From JABIFK01 sp047619225 (GTDB lineage: Bacteria > Latescibacterota > UBA2968), in the NCBI GenBank assembly GCA_047619225.1, contig JBLHJX010000009.1, positions 1-45,335 on the forward strand: 45,335 nucleotides of DNA, written 5' to 3'. The notes under the pieces were generated by a model, which saw only the letters and a program-made list of their open reading frames with translations, did no database searches and was not told where the DNA came from. Each line of letters starts with the position of its first letter. The stretch's first letter is position 1. Below are positions 1 to 8,110 of the stretch, in pieces. Position numbers and translations under genes: made by a program.

Positions 1-1
1 C

Positions 2-1282
2 CCCGTTTGCAGCCCGTATCGGGCCATGTTTATGTCTGGCATGTATCCCAGCCGAAACGGTGTGACAATGAACTGCCACTCTGGGCGCGACCATGGCCTC
101 AAACACGGCATCACATGTTTTACCGATGTATTATCAGACGCAGGGTATGAAACAGCTTACGTAGGCAAAACGCACTGGGAAAAAACGGAGCCCTTGTTCG
201 ACGACGAAGGCAATTATGTAGGCACAGAAACCCCGCCCGGTGGCCACTACATGAATGCGTTTGACACGTATATTCCACCCGGCAAAGGCCGCCATGGCAA
301 TGCATATTGGTTTCAGAACATTAAAGACAGCCATCACAACTCAAATTCCTATGCCACAGACCCAGGCCTCGTTGACGGCAAAGAAGATGGCCAAGTACAT
401 CGCCCCGAAAAATTCACCCCTATCCTCGAAGCCGATGCCATTGTCGATTATTTGGAAAACAAAAAAGGGCAGCGCACACAAGGCCAACCCTTCAGCCTCA
501 TTTGGTCACTCAACCCGCCCCATTCACCCTATATGTCAGTGAAAGACTGTGACGCAGACGTTTACGAGGCGCACTACAAAGACACACCCATCGACACACT
601 CCTCAACAGACCCAATGTCAAAGCGCCAGAAGAGGGCAAAGACAAAGCAAGAACCGCTGCACCCTTTTACTTTTCGCTGGTCACCAGCGTCGACCAACAA
701 GTCGGTCGTGTGTTAGAAGCATTAGAAGCCTCAGGAGAAGCAGACAACACCATTGTTGTTTTCACCTCCGACCACGGCGACATGATGGGCAGCCAAGGAC
801 TCACAGGGAAAAATGTCATTTACGATGAGTCCTTCCGTGTGCCCTTTATGATCCGATATCCCAAAGCACTCAAACACCGCTTAGAAGATTTGATGATCTC
901 TCCCGTAGACATTATGCCAACCATGCTGGGTCTCATGGGCCTTGGAGAAAACATCCCCAATACAGTGATGGGATCAGATTATTCCGAAGGCATTTTGACC
1001 GAGCAATATGCCCAACAAACAAAACCAGAATCGGCCCTCTATCTCACACCCAATGCAAAGGGGTTGCGAACCAAACGATATGTCTATCGGGTCGATGAAG
1101 ACGGAACAACCGAACTGTATGACAACAGCGCCGATCCCTATCAAATGACGAACCTGCTCCTGGATTCAATTGACAAATCAGACCTCGACTTTATCCAAAA
1201 AGAATTGGGACAATGGCTTAAAAAAGCCGATGATGCATGGTATAATAAACAAACGCACAAGGACCTGATTGTTTATTCCTAA
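2..1282 (+). CDS. Sulfatase (formylglycine-dependent, 5' end cut by window)
   Basis: Type I sulfatase of the alkaline-phosphatase superfamily, hydrolysing a sulfate ester, probably on a polysaccharide or glycan. The frame is open from base 2, and the codons just before the first ATG at 26 read C-S-P-Y-R, the C-x-P-x-R motif whose Cys is converted to formylglycine. The true start therefore lies upstream of the window and the ATG at 26 is internal. Further signals are G-K-T-H after a Y-V segment near residue 50, N-P-P-H-S-P in the middle, and the metal site S-D-H-G-D with a following G-K near residues 260-275. The C-terminus has the usual Y-D-x-x-x-D-P-Y-Q segment. The substrate cannot be told from sequence. 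A UxuA-like gene follows on the same strand, consistent with sugar-acid or polysaccharide use. The family call is firm. Confidence 0.93.
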   Translation, partial: PVCSPYRAMFMSGMYPSRNGVTMNCHSGRDHGLKHGITCFTDVLSDAGYETAYVGKTHWEKTEPLFDDEGNYVGTETPPGGHYMNAFDTYIPPGKGRHGNAYWFQNIKDSHHNSNSYATDPGLVDGKEDGQVHRPEKFTPILEADAIVDYLENKKGQRTQGQPFSLIWSLNPPHSPYMSVKDCDADVYEAHYKDTPIDTLLNRPNVKAPEEGKDKARTAAPFYFSLVTSVDQQVGRVLEALEASGEADNTIVVFTSDHGDMMGSQGLTGKNVIYDESFRVPFMIRYPKALKHRLEDLMISPVDIMPTMLGLMGLGENIPNTVMGSDYSEGILTEQYAQQTKPESALYLTPNAKGLRTKRYVYRVDEDGTTELYDNSADPYQMTNLLLDSIDKSDLDFIQKELGQWLKKADDAWYNKQTHKDLIVYS

Positions 1283-1370
1283 GGCATACACGGTACTTCG
1301 CGGACCGTAAGTTCAGCGAAACCAAACCCTATTTATAATGGCTCGACAGTTGCCTGCATTTTTGTTTTTC

Positions 1371-1396
1371 TGTAGGGGCGCGGTTCCCGCGCCCTC
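1371..1396. repeat. GC-rich palindromic repeat in the spacer before the uxuA-like gene
   Basis: TGTAGGGGCGCGG followed by TTCCCGCGCCC forms a 7-8 bp GC hairpin (arms about 1376-1382 and 1388-1394) with a 5-nt loop. It starts with TGTAGGGGC, a form that recurs as a dispersed palindromic repeat in many bacterial genomes (from memory, not searched). No T-tract follows, so it is not a normal terminator. It lies 52 bases before the start codon at 1448 and may affect leader RNA folding. Confidence 0.4.
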
Positions 1397-1447
1397 GACT
1401 TTCAAGGCAAATAACACATCCAGCGTGAGCCACCAAGGAGAACCCTA

Positions 1448-2482
1448 ATGCAAAACAAAACCAGCCCAACAAGCAACATATCGTGGCCCCCCGCGTTAGG
1501 CCCCGACACACCCAAGATTTGTATGGGCAGCAGCGCCCAAACCGAGGCAGCTGCCATGCGCCAATTAAAACAGGTGGGTGTTGATTACGTCCAAATGAGC
1601 GGTGGCCGTACCCCTTGGGATGAGTCGGAACTCCGCGCCCGTATGGCACATTTCGAAGCCGGCGGCCTTACAATTTGTAACATGATGATTTCCGGATTCC
1701 CAGATGTCATTTACGGGCAACCCGGTCGCGATGAACAAATCGACAAGGTGATCCAATCAATCCGCGTGGCAGGTAAAGTCGGTCTGCCAGTAATCGAATA
1801 CAACTTCTACGCCAACCGTCTCATGGAAGGTTATAAAGAAGAAATTGGCCGAGCCGGTGCCGGTTATACGGCCTATGACTACGCGCTTTCCAAGGACTTA
1901 CCGCCCAAGGAAGGTGTTGGGCAACACACCCGAGCCGAGCAGTTGGAACGCGCCAAGTACTTCCTCGAAGCGATCGTGCCCGAGGCAGAAAAAGCCAACG
2001 TGCGCTTGGCACTGCACCCAAACGATCCGCCCGTGCCCATCAGCCGGGGTTCAGAACAGATCATGGATACGTTTGAACACTGGAAAGAATATCTCGATCT
2101 CGTGAAGAGTCCGTATAATGGCATGACATACGATTGCGGTGTTACATGTGAAACAGGTGAAGACCCTGTGGCGGTGTGTCGTTATTTGGGTGAACGAGAC
2201 TGTATCAATCATGTGCACTTTCGCAACGTGATCGTCAGAAAACCGTACGTCGACTACACCGAAGTGTTCGTCGATGAAGGTCAGGTCAACATGTTTGCCG
2301 TGATGCAGGAACTCGTCCGGCAAAAGTATGCGCGTGGCTTCAATCCCGAACATCCACGTGCTCTCGACATCGACCGCGAACTCGGAAGCGGAAACCAATA
2401 CCCCGGCGGTGGCGGGCACGTAAGCAACATATACAACATCGCCTATACCAAAGCGATGTTGCAAGCCGTGTTGTCTGCGTAA
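1448..2482 (+). CDS. uxuA: UxuA-family mannonate dehydratase-like TIM-barrel enzyme
   Basis: D-mannonate dehydratase family: mannonate to 2-keto-3-deoxygluconate in hexuronate breakdown, a divalent-metal-dependent cytoplasmic reaction. 344 residues, close to the usual family length. Family-like segments include Y-N-F-Y-A-N-R-L about residues 118-125, L-H-P-N-D-P-P near 198, D-C-G-V-T-C near 231, H-V-H-F-R-N-V near 258 and E-G-Q-V-N-M near 277. The start ATG is preceded by AAGGAG at good spacing. It follows the sulfatase by 165 bases on the same strand, which suggests a sulfated, uronate-containing polysaccharide as source, but this is inference. Related sugar-phosphate isomerase/epimerase TIM barrels share the fold, so the exact substrate remains open. 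Confidence 0.82.
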   Translation: MQNKTSPTSNISWPPALGPDTPKICMGSSAQTEAAAMRQLKQVGVDYVQMSGGRTPWDESELRARMAHFEAGGLTICNMMISGFPDVIYGQPGRDEQIDKVIQSIRVAGKVGLPVIEYNFYANRLMEGYKEEIGRAGAGYTAYDYALSKDLPPKEGVGQHTRAEQLERAKYFLEAIVPEAEKANVRLALHPNDPPVPISRGSEQIMDTFEHWKEYLDLVKSPYNGMTYDCGVTCETGEDPVAVCRYLGERDCINHVHFRNVIVRKPYVDYTEVFVDEGQVNMFAVMQELVRQKYARGFNPEHPRALDIDRELGSGNQYPGGGGHVSNIYNIAYTKAMLQAVLSA

Positions 2483-2546
2483 GACAGTCCGACAGTTTTT
2501 TAACAACCGACCACGACCCCCCAAAAAAAGATAGAGAAAACCGCCT

Positions 2547-3281
2547 ATGAGCGATTTGTCAACCGACCTCATCAAAGACATTCCCTTGTTTCAGGAGCTG
2601 GATACAAAGTCACTTGCATCCATCTTAGAAAATGCCCAACAACGGTCGGTCTCTCGTCATGCTTTTTATTTTCATGAAGGCGATGCAACAACATCTCTCT
2701 ATGTGCTCATTCAAGGGCGTGTCAAACTCATGCAAACCACACCCGAGGGCCATCAAGTGGTTCTCAGAATCGCTGTGCCCGGTAAAATGTTTGGCGGAGC
2801 ATTTGGCGCCCTCACGTATCCCATATCGGCACAAGCCATAACCGACAGCAAAAGCCTAAGCTGGGATAGGAAAACAATGGCTCAGCTGATCAAACGATAC
2901 CCATCTGTTGCTTTAAACACGCTCAAACACATGGCAATCCAGGTGCAAGAAGTGCAAGACCGGTATCGTGAACTGGTCACCGAACGGGTGGAACAGCGCG
3001 TGGCCCGAGCACTTGTTCGACTGGTTCGCCAATCGGGCCGTAAAACCGAAGCAGGCATTCTCATCGACATCCCCCTTTCTCGCCAAGACCTCGCAGAAAT
3101 GACAGGCACCACCCTGTTCACCGTCAGCCGCATCCTCAGCAGCTGGGAGCACCAAGACCTTGTCAAAACCGGTCGCGAAAAAGTGATCATTACCGCACCC
3201 CATGCCCTCGTATCTCTCGCAGAAGACCTCCCCCATATGCCCGTAGAAGACCCCCTCACAAAACTGCCCCCCCAAGCCTAA
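2547..3281 (+). CDS. Crp/Fnr-family transcription regulator (NnrR/DNR-like by context)
   Basis: Cytoplasmic DNA-binding regulator of 244 residues. Residues about 10-125 form the cyclic-nucleotide-binding-like beta-roll (F-x-E-G-D-x-x-x-x-L-Y-V-L-I-x-G-R-V-K pattern), followed by the long dimer helix and a winged helix-turn-helix about 165-225 with S-R-Q-D-L-A-E-M-T-G and T-V-S-R-I. It lacks the N-terminal Cys cluster of Fnr, so an iron-sulfur oxygen sensor is unlikely. DNR/NnrR-type members without that cluster sense NO through heme. The next two genes on the strand are RIC and NO reductase, which supports a nitrosative-stress role. A hairpin terminator at 3325-3356 separates it from them. 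The specific signal is inferred from neighbours, not from residues. Confidence 0.88.
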   Translation: MSDLSTDLIKDIPLFQELDTKSLASILENAQQRSVSRHAFYFHEGDATTSLYVLIQGRVKLMQTTPEGHQVVLRIAVPGKMFGGAFGALTYPISAQAITDSKSLSWDRKTMAQLIKRYPSVALNTLKHMAIQVQEVQDRYRELVTERVEQRVARALVRLVRQSGRKTEAGILIDIPLSRQDLAEMTGTTLFTVSRILSSWEHQDLVKTGREKVIITAPHALVSLAEDLPHMPVEDPLTKLPPQA

Positions 3282-3324
3282 CCGTTTGCTGGTTCAATCC
3301 ATTGGTGTGTTTTTTTAAAAAAAG

Positions 3325-3356
3325 AGCGGTTCTTTGCGCTGGCGCAAAGAACCGCT
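3325..3356. terminator. Strong hairpin between the Crp/Fnr gene and ric
   Basis: AGCGGTTCTTTGCG and its exact complement CGCAAAGAACCGCT form a 14-bp stem with a 4-nt loop. Upstream is a run of T then A residues, so on the minus strand the stem is followed by T; on the plus strand only weak T follows. It probably terminates the regulator transcript (gene ends at 3281). Confidence 0.75.
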
Positions 3357-3426
3357 TCTGTATTCAACATACCTTTAGGGCATCAAAGAAAGATCACACC
3401 CATCAATAACCCGGAGGGAATACATC

Positions 3427-4140
3427 ATGAGCACATTTCAAATTCAAGATACAGTAGGCGGCATCGTGGCACACAAACCCGCATTGTCGCGTGTTTTTGA
3501 ACAAGAAAGCATCGATTACTGCTGTGGTGGTAAAAAAACCTTAGATGAGGTCTGTCAAAAAAAGGGCATCGATGCGCAAGCCCTTCTGGCCACACTCGAA
3601 GCATCTCTACAGGCCTCACCAGAAGAACCAACCGTTAATCCAGCCTCAATGACGCTCACTGACCTGGCCAACCATATTGAAGAAACACATCATGCCTACC
3701 TCAGAACAGAATTTCCTCGATTGGATATCATGACAGAAAAGGTCGCCGCGGTGCATGGTGAGAAAAACGAAAGCTTGTACGCCGTTAGACAAACCTTTCT
3801 CGCACTGGTAGAAGAACTCACAAGCCACATGATGAAAGAAGAACAAATCTTGTTTCCCATGGTACGCCAACTTGAGTCCGACGAACCTGCATCAGGGTTT
3901 CACTGTGGTTCCATTGCCAACCCCATTCGCCAAATGGAAGTAGAGCATGATATTGCCGGATCTGCTCTTGAAACGTTAAACGAACTCACTGAGGGTTATA
4001 CCCCTCCAGAATGGGCCTGCAACACCTATCGCGCCATGTTAGACGGTCTGGCACATCTTGAAAGCGATATGCACCAACATATTCACAAAGAAAACAATGT
4101 GCTCTTTCCACGTGCGATTGAGATGGAGAATGAAATTTAA
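3427..4140 (+). CDS. ric: RIC/ScdA/YtfE iron-sulfur cluster repair di-iron protein
   Basis: Repairs Fe-S clusters damaged by NO or peroxide, using a hemerythrin-like di-iron site in the cytoplasm. The N-terminal ScdA_N (DUF542) domain, residues about 1-65, carries the Y-C-C-G-G motif. The hemerythrin domain, about 78-235, supplies His and Glu ligands: H-x-x-x-x-H-H near 83-90, H-M-M-K-E-E near 136, H-D in V-E-H-D-I near 176, and H-Q-H-I-H-K-E-N near 220. 237 residues is normal for the family. The start has GGAGGG 8 bases upstream. The NO reductase gene follows 38 bases later on the same strand, so the two are probably co-transcribed. Confidence 0.93.
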   Translation: MSTFQIQDTVGGIVAHKPALSRVFEQESIDYCCGGKKTLDEVCQKKGIDAQALLATLEASLQASPEEPTVNPASMTLTDLANHIEETHHAYLRTEFPRLDIMTEKVAAVHGEKNESLYAVRQTFLALVEELTSHMMKEEQILFPMVRQLESDEPASGFHCGSIANPIRQMEVEHDIAGSALETLNELTEGYTPPEWACNTYRAMLDGLAHLESDMHQHIHKENNVLFPRAIEMENEI

Positions 4141-4178
4141 AGAACTACCTTGCGTTAAAAAACATATAGAAAGGTGTT

Positions 4179-6440
4179 ATGGAATACAAAAAGCTATGGC
4201 TCGGATTCCTCGTTGTTATGATAGGTTCATTTTCTGTGTTGGGTTATTTCGGAGCGGAAATCTACCGTCAAGCCCCCCCCATCCCCACACAGGTTATAAC
4301 AACAGAAGGAGAAGTACTGTTCACAGGTCAAGACATCAGCGATGGTCAAAATGTTTGGCAGTCTATTGGCGGTCAAGAATTGGGCACCGTTTGGGGACAT
4401 GGCGCATATGTGGCACCCGACTGGTCTGCCGACTGGCTCCACCGTGAGGCCGTTCACATGATCTCTGAATGGGCACAACAGGACTACGGACGCGCATTTG
4501 ACGCACTCAATATTGAACAACAAGCCGGGCTCAAAGCACGGTTGCAAAAAAACCTGCGCGAAAACACTTACGACAAGGCAAGTGGCACACTCACAGTTTC
4601 ACCTACACGTGCCAGAGCCATTCGGGCAAACAGCCAATATTATACGGGTCTGTTTACCGATGATCCTGCCCGCGCCTCCGAGCGAGAATCCTATGCCATT
4701 CAAACAAATGCGATCAAAGACCCAGAACGCATGCGCAAAATGACAACGTTCTATTTTTGGATCTCTTGGGTATGTATCACCAACCGCCCCGGCAGCGACA
4801 TCACCTACACCAACAACTGGCCACCCGATGAACTCGTCGACAACAAACCCACAGGATCACTCATCTTGTGGACGGGTTTCAGTGTGATCATGCTGATTGC
4901 GGGCATTGGGCTACTGGCCTACTACTACGCGGCATATCGCACGGAAGAAGAAATCGACTACGAAAACCTCCCCGATAAAGACCCCCTCTTAGGGCTTCAA
5001 GCCACGCCATCGATGAAAGCCACCCTAAAATATTTTTGGGTGGTATGCACGCTCATTGTCGTGCAGGTTCTCCTCGGTGCCATCACCGCACACTATGGTG
5101 TTGAAGGATCGGGCTTTTACGGATTTAACTTAGCCGAAATCCTGCCCTATTCGGTCACCCGAACATGGCACATTCAACTTGCCATCTTCTGGATTGCCAC
5201 CTCTTGGCTGGCCACGGGTTTATTTGTCGCTCCCGCAGTATCAGGGTATGAACCCAAATTCCAACGCTTGGGTGTCAACGTGCTCTTTGTTGCACTCCTG
5301 ATCATTGTGGTCGGCTCACTGGCCGGGCAATGGTTTGGTGTGATGCAAAAACTCAATCTGGTAGAAAATTTCTGGTTTGGCCACCAAGGGTATGAATATG
5401 TAGACCTCGGTCGTTTCTGGCAGATCTTCTTATTTGCTGGCCTCCTCATCTGGCTCTTTTTAATGACCCGAGCCATCTGGCCCGCTTTCAAACAACCCGG
5501 TGACAGCCGTCACCTGTTGGGTATGTTTCTGATTTCATCAGCCGCCATTGCCCTCTTTTATGGCGCGGGCCTCATGTGGGGCCGACAAACCAACCTGGCC
5601 ATTGCCGAATATTGGCGCTGGTGGGTCGTGCACCTCTGGGTCGAAGGCTTCTTCGAAGTCTTTGCCACCGTCGTCATCGCCTTTCTCTTTGTGCGCATGG
5701 GCTTGCTCAAAACCCGGCTGGCAACCGCCACCGTCCTTTTTTCAACCAATATCTTCCTCTTGGGTGGCATCATTGGCACCTTCCACCACCTCTATTTCAC
5801 AGGCACACCCACCGCCATTCTGGCACTCGGTGCGACATTCAGCGCATTAGAGGTTGTCCCTCTGGTACTGATCGGGTTTGAAGCCTATCACCACCTCTCA
5901 ATCAGCCGATCTACGATGTGGATCAAAAGCTACAAATGGCCGATCAACTGCTTCATCGCCGTGGCCTTCTGGAACTTGGTCGGCGCAGGCATCTTCGGTT
6001 TTCTCATCAACCCGCCCATTGCACTGTATTACATGCAAGGGCTCAACACAACACCCGTTCATGGCCACACCGCACTCTTTGGTGTTTACGGCATGCTCGG
6101 CATTGGCCTCATGCTCTTTGTTCTAAAAGGTCTGGCCTCAAATAAGGTGTGGAAAGACGACGTCATCAAGTTTGCATTCTGGTCCATTAACATCGGTTTG
6201 GCCCTGATGGTATTGATCAGCGTGCTGCCCGTGGGCCTCGCCCAAACCTGGGCCAGCGTCGAACACGGCCTGTGGTATGCCCGCTCCATCGAATTTACAC
6301 AAACCCCCGGCTTAGATACCCTGCGCTGGCTCCGTGTCATTGGCGATACGGTCTTTGCCATTGGCGTGCTTGCACTCGCCTGGTTTGTTGCCGGATTGAA
6401 AACGGGCTGGTCAGTCAAAGACGAAATCGACATCTCATAG
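4179..6440 (+). CDS. norZ: Quinol-dependent nitric oxide reductase (qNOR)
   Basis: Inner-membrane heme-copper-type enzyme reducing 2 NO to N2O with quinol. 753 residues, typical of single-chain qNOR. The N-terminal part has one membrane segment (about 5-25) and a periplasmic NorC-like fold lacking C-x-x-C-H, as expected when quinol is the donor. The NorB-like part has about 12 membrane segments. Likely ligands in this numbering: His331 (W-H-I-Q-L), His485 with Glu489 and Glu493 (H-L-W-V-E-G-F-F-E), the H-H pair 536/537, and His628/His630 (H-G-H-T-A). The Glu next to His485 marks NOR rather than an oxidase. Start ATG has GAAAGG upstream. A terminator follows at 6476-6516. Role: NO detoxification, possibly denitrification, although no nitrite or N2O reductase is seen here. 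Confidence 0.96.
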   Translation: MEYKKLWLGFLVVMIGSFSVLGYFGAEIYRQAPPIPTQVITTEGEVLFTGQDISDGQNVWQSIGGQELGTVWGHGAYVAPDWSADWLHREAVHMISEWAQQDYGRAFDALNIEQQAGLKARLQKNLRENTYDKASGTLTVSPTRARAIRANSQYYTGLFTDDPARASERESYAIQTNAIKDPERMRKMTTFYFWISWVCITNRPGSDITYTNNWPPDELVDNKPTGSLILWTGFSVIMLIAGIGLLAYYYAAYRTEEEIDYENLPDKDPLLGLQATPSMKATLKYFWVVCTLIVVQVLLGAITAHYGVEGSGFYGFNLAEILPYSVTRTWHIQLAIFWIATSWLATGLFVAPAVSGYEPKFQRLGVNVLFVALLIIVVGSLAGQWFGVMQKLNLVENFWFGHQGYEYVDLGRFWQIFLFAGLLIWLFLMTRAIWPAFKQPGDSRHLLGMFLISSAAIALFYGAGLMWGRQTNLAIAEYWRWWVVHLWVEGFFEVFATVVIAFLFVRMGLLKTRLATATVLFSTNIFLLGGIIGTFHHLYFTGTPTAILALGATFSALEVVPLVLIGFEAYHHLSISRSTMWIKSYKWPINCFIAVAFWNLVGAGIFGFLINPPIALYYMQGLNTTPVHGHTALFGVYGMLGIGLMLFVLKGLASNKVWKDDVIKFAFWSINIGLALMVLISVLPVGLAQTWASVEHGLWYARSIEFTQTPGLDTLRWLRVIGDTVFAIGVLALAWFVAGLKTGWSVKDEIDIS

Positions 6441-6475
6441 ACAATAAGAGCCACACACAAAACGCGAAGCACAAA

Positions 6476-6516
6476 AAAAGGCTGGCGATCTCGTTTAAGA
6501 GATCACCAGCCTTTTT
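6476..6516 (+). terminator. Rho-independent terminator after norZ
   Basis: AAAGGCTGG.GATCTC and GAGATC.CCAGCCTTT pair across a 5-nt loop (one mismatch), followed by TTTTTG. It lies 35 bases past the norZ stop and ends the ric-norZ transcript. Confidence 0.85.
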
Positions 6517-6540
6517 GTTATTACCAGATAAGTCGACGAA

Positions 6541-6804
6541 CTATCCTCCAGTCGTCGCAGATATTTTTTGTGGTGTATGAGAAATACCAAGCAACCCATC
6601 TACTGATAAATCTTCATCTGCCAAAGGCCAATGAATGCCATAACCCGAGGAAGAAATCTCATATGTATTTCTCGCTTCAATAGAAGCATTTGCCAGTGCA
6701 GGTGAAATATTTCGCAGCTTGAATCTTTCCAATTCACCGTCAATCGTCAAAATCATTTCATCATTTTCAAAGTGCAGCCCACTCACTTGATGATATTTTT
6801 TCAT
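6541..6804 (-). CDS. DUF2442-domain protein
   Basis: 87 residues from the ATG at 6804 (M-K-K-Y-H-Q-V), chosen because the DUF2442 fold starts there and AAGGGC lies upstream; an ATG 75 bases further up would add a tail unlike the family. The body fits DUF2442, a small domain often found beside DUF4160 or toxin-antitoxin-like genes; its biochemical role is unknown. Conserved-looking positions include I-D-G-E near 24, and G-Y-G-I-H-W-P-L-x-D-E-D-L-S-V-D-G-L-L-G near 58-77, the family's hallmark. I saw no complete DUF4160 partner next to it. It converges on norZ and shares the terminator region. Confidence 0.72.
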   Translation of the reverse strand: MKKYHQVSGLHFENDEMILTIDGELERFKLRNISPALANASIEARNTYEISSSGYGIHWPLADEDLSVDGLLGISHTPQKISATTGG

Positions 6805-7020
6805 TTCTGCCCTTTTCGCGAAATATATCTTGGCATTTACCACACCTCTTTCCCTGATGGCATTCCCGTCCCGCCGCATATATGGCCTCAGCGTGCCACA
6901 TCCTCCACCTTTGCGTGAATGTCCTCTATTACTCCGTTCTCCAATAAATGATTAGCGAACTTGAAAAGCCAATTCCTTTTGTATACGGCAACACCTATTA
7001 TCGTGCAGAAAATACAAAAA

Positions 7021-7042
7021 CCCCGACCAATTAAGGTCGGGG
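7021..7042 (-). terminator. Terminator after the selenosugar synthase gene
   Basis: CCCCGACC and GGTCGGGG form an 8-bp stem with a 6-nt loop. Read on the minus strand it is followed by GTTTTTG, directly downstream of the minus-strand gene ending at 7078. Confidence 0.85.
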
Positions 7043-7077
7043 CTTCAGATAGGGAAAGATACCGCGTTTTGACGCGA

Positions 7078-8034
7078 TCACAGTTCGTCCAACAAGTGGC
7101 GCCAGCTCGCCTGTTCACCTGCCGGGTCTACTATGGCTGCCCGATCTTGGCACCTGGATTTCAAGTCCGCATAAAAATTCGCATCGGTTTCAGCCCGCCA
7201 CAATTGTTCCGCCAGGGCTCGGGTATCTCCCACAGGAAAGTAGCCCGGATAGTCCTCACCCAAGAGGCCAATTGAGCCGGAGATTCGAGAGGATAAGACA
7301 GGCACAGAGCAGGCCAGGGCTTCGGATACAACATTTGCCCCACCCTCCATTCGAGAGGTCAGGACCAGAAGCCGGCTGCGTGCCAGAATGCGGATGGCCT
7401 TCCATCGGGGGTGTTCTCCCAGCCAACGGTATCGGAGATTGACCGCTGTTTCCCCGCGCGCCCGAGCTTCCATATCGGCGTCGAGAGCTGCGCCCAGGTG
7501 CACCACTTCGATGCGCGATTCCGGGGGCAGGTGCCGGACGGCTTCGGCAGTTCGAAAGGAGTCTTTTACGTCCCGCAGGTGGCCCAGTACACAAACTTCA
7601 TATACCCGCTTTCTGGGGGTAACGGGACCGGGCGGGCATGTGAAGGATTGGTAGATGACTCTGGTTTTTTTATGCAGGTGTTTCGGGAGTTGCTTCAACC
7701 CGTCGGGCTGAAGCAGAATCAGGTGTGAGGCCATTTCGAGAGATTGCTGCGCTTGCGGATCGGTGTGGATATCGCCGTAGAGATCGGTGCCCGTGAGAGC
7801 CAGGACCAGGGGGCGGTCGGGGTGCTGTCGGTGAAACTGCTCGATGGCCGGGAAGCTCCTACGAGCGTGCAGGGCAAGCAGGAGATCACTGCGGCTGCTG
7901 CTGGAATGTTCGACCCGGATGTCGACCCGGTGTCCCAGGGTTCGCAGGATGCGCGCCCAGCGATGGGCGGTTACCCGGTTGCCTTTGCGAGAACCCGCGG
8001 GGGCTGGTGTGATGAGGGTGATTTTCATGGGCAT
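7078..8034 (-). CDS. senB: SenB-like selenosugar synthase (TIGR04348-type glycosyltransferase)
   Basis: GT-B glycosyltransferase of 318 residues. The N-terminus T-L-I-T-P-A-P-A-G-S-R-K-G-N-R-V-T-A (5-22) and the E-G-G-A-N-V-V-S-E-A segment near 230-239 (the two Glu of the E-x7-E signature) match the family known as SenB, which makes a selenosugar from UDP-GlcNAc and selenophosphate. Other segments are T-G-T-D-L-Y near 81 and G-H-L-R-D-V-K-D near 151. It lies 76 bases downstream of an EgtB-like gene on the same strand, the senA-senB arrangement described for selenoneine biosynthesis. No senC (selD-like) gene is adjacent. Base composition is visibly richer in G and C than the flanking genes, suggesting transfer. 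The family call is strong; activity is inferred. Confidence 0.82.
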   Translation of the reverse strand: MPMKITLITPAPAGSRKGNRVTAHRWARILRTLGHRVDIRVEHSSSSRSDLLLALHARRSFPAIEQFHRQHPDRPLVLALTGTDLYGDIHTDPQAQQSLEMASHLILLQPDGLKQLPKHLHKKTRVIYQSFTCPPGPVTPRKRVYEVCVLGHLRDVKDSFRTAEAVRHLPPESRIEVVHLGAALDADMEARARGETAVNLRYRWLGEHPRWKAIRILARSRLLVLTSRMEGGANVVSEALACSVPVLSSRISGSIGLLGEDYPGYFPVGDTRALAEQLWRAETDANFYADLKSRCQDRAAIVDPAGEQASWRHLLDEL

Positions 8035-8110
8035 TTTGCGTGGGAAAACATCCGTCCTGGGTTGGGAGCCAACACCCGCTGGCGATGGGCCCCGTGTTGT
8101 TGATGGGATA

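Noticed and set aside
6805..7020. Possible DUF4160 partner upstream of DUF2442
   Set aside because: The minus-strand frames here contain stops and show no convincing DUF4160 pattern.
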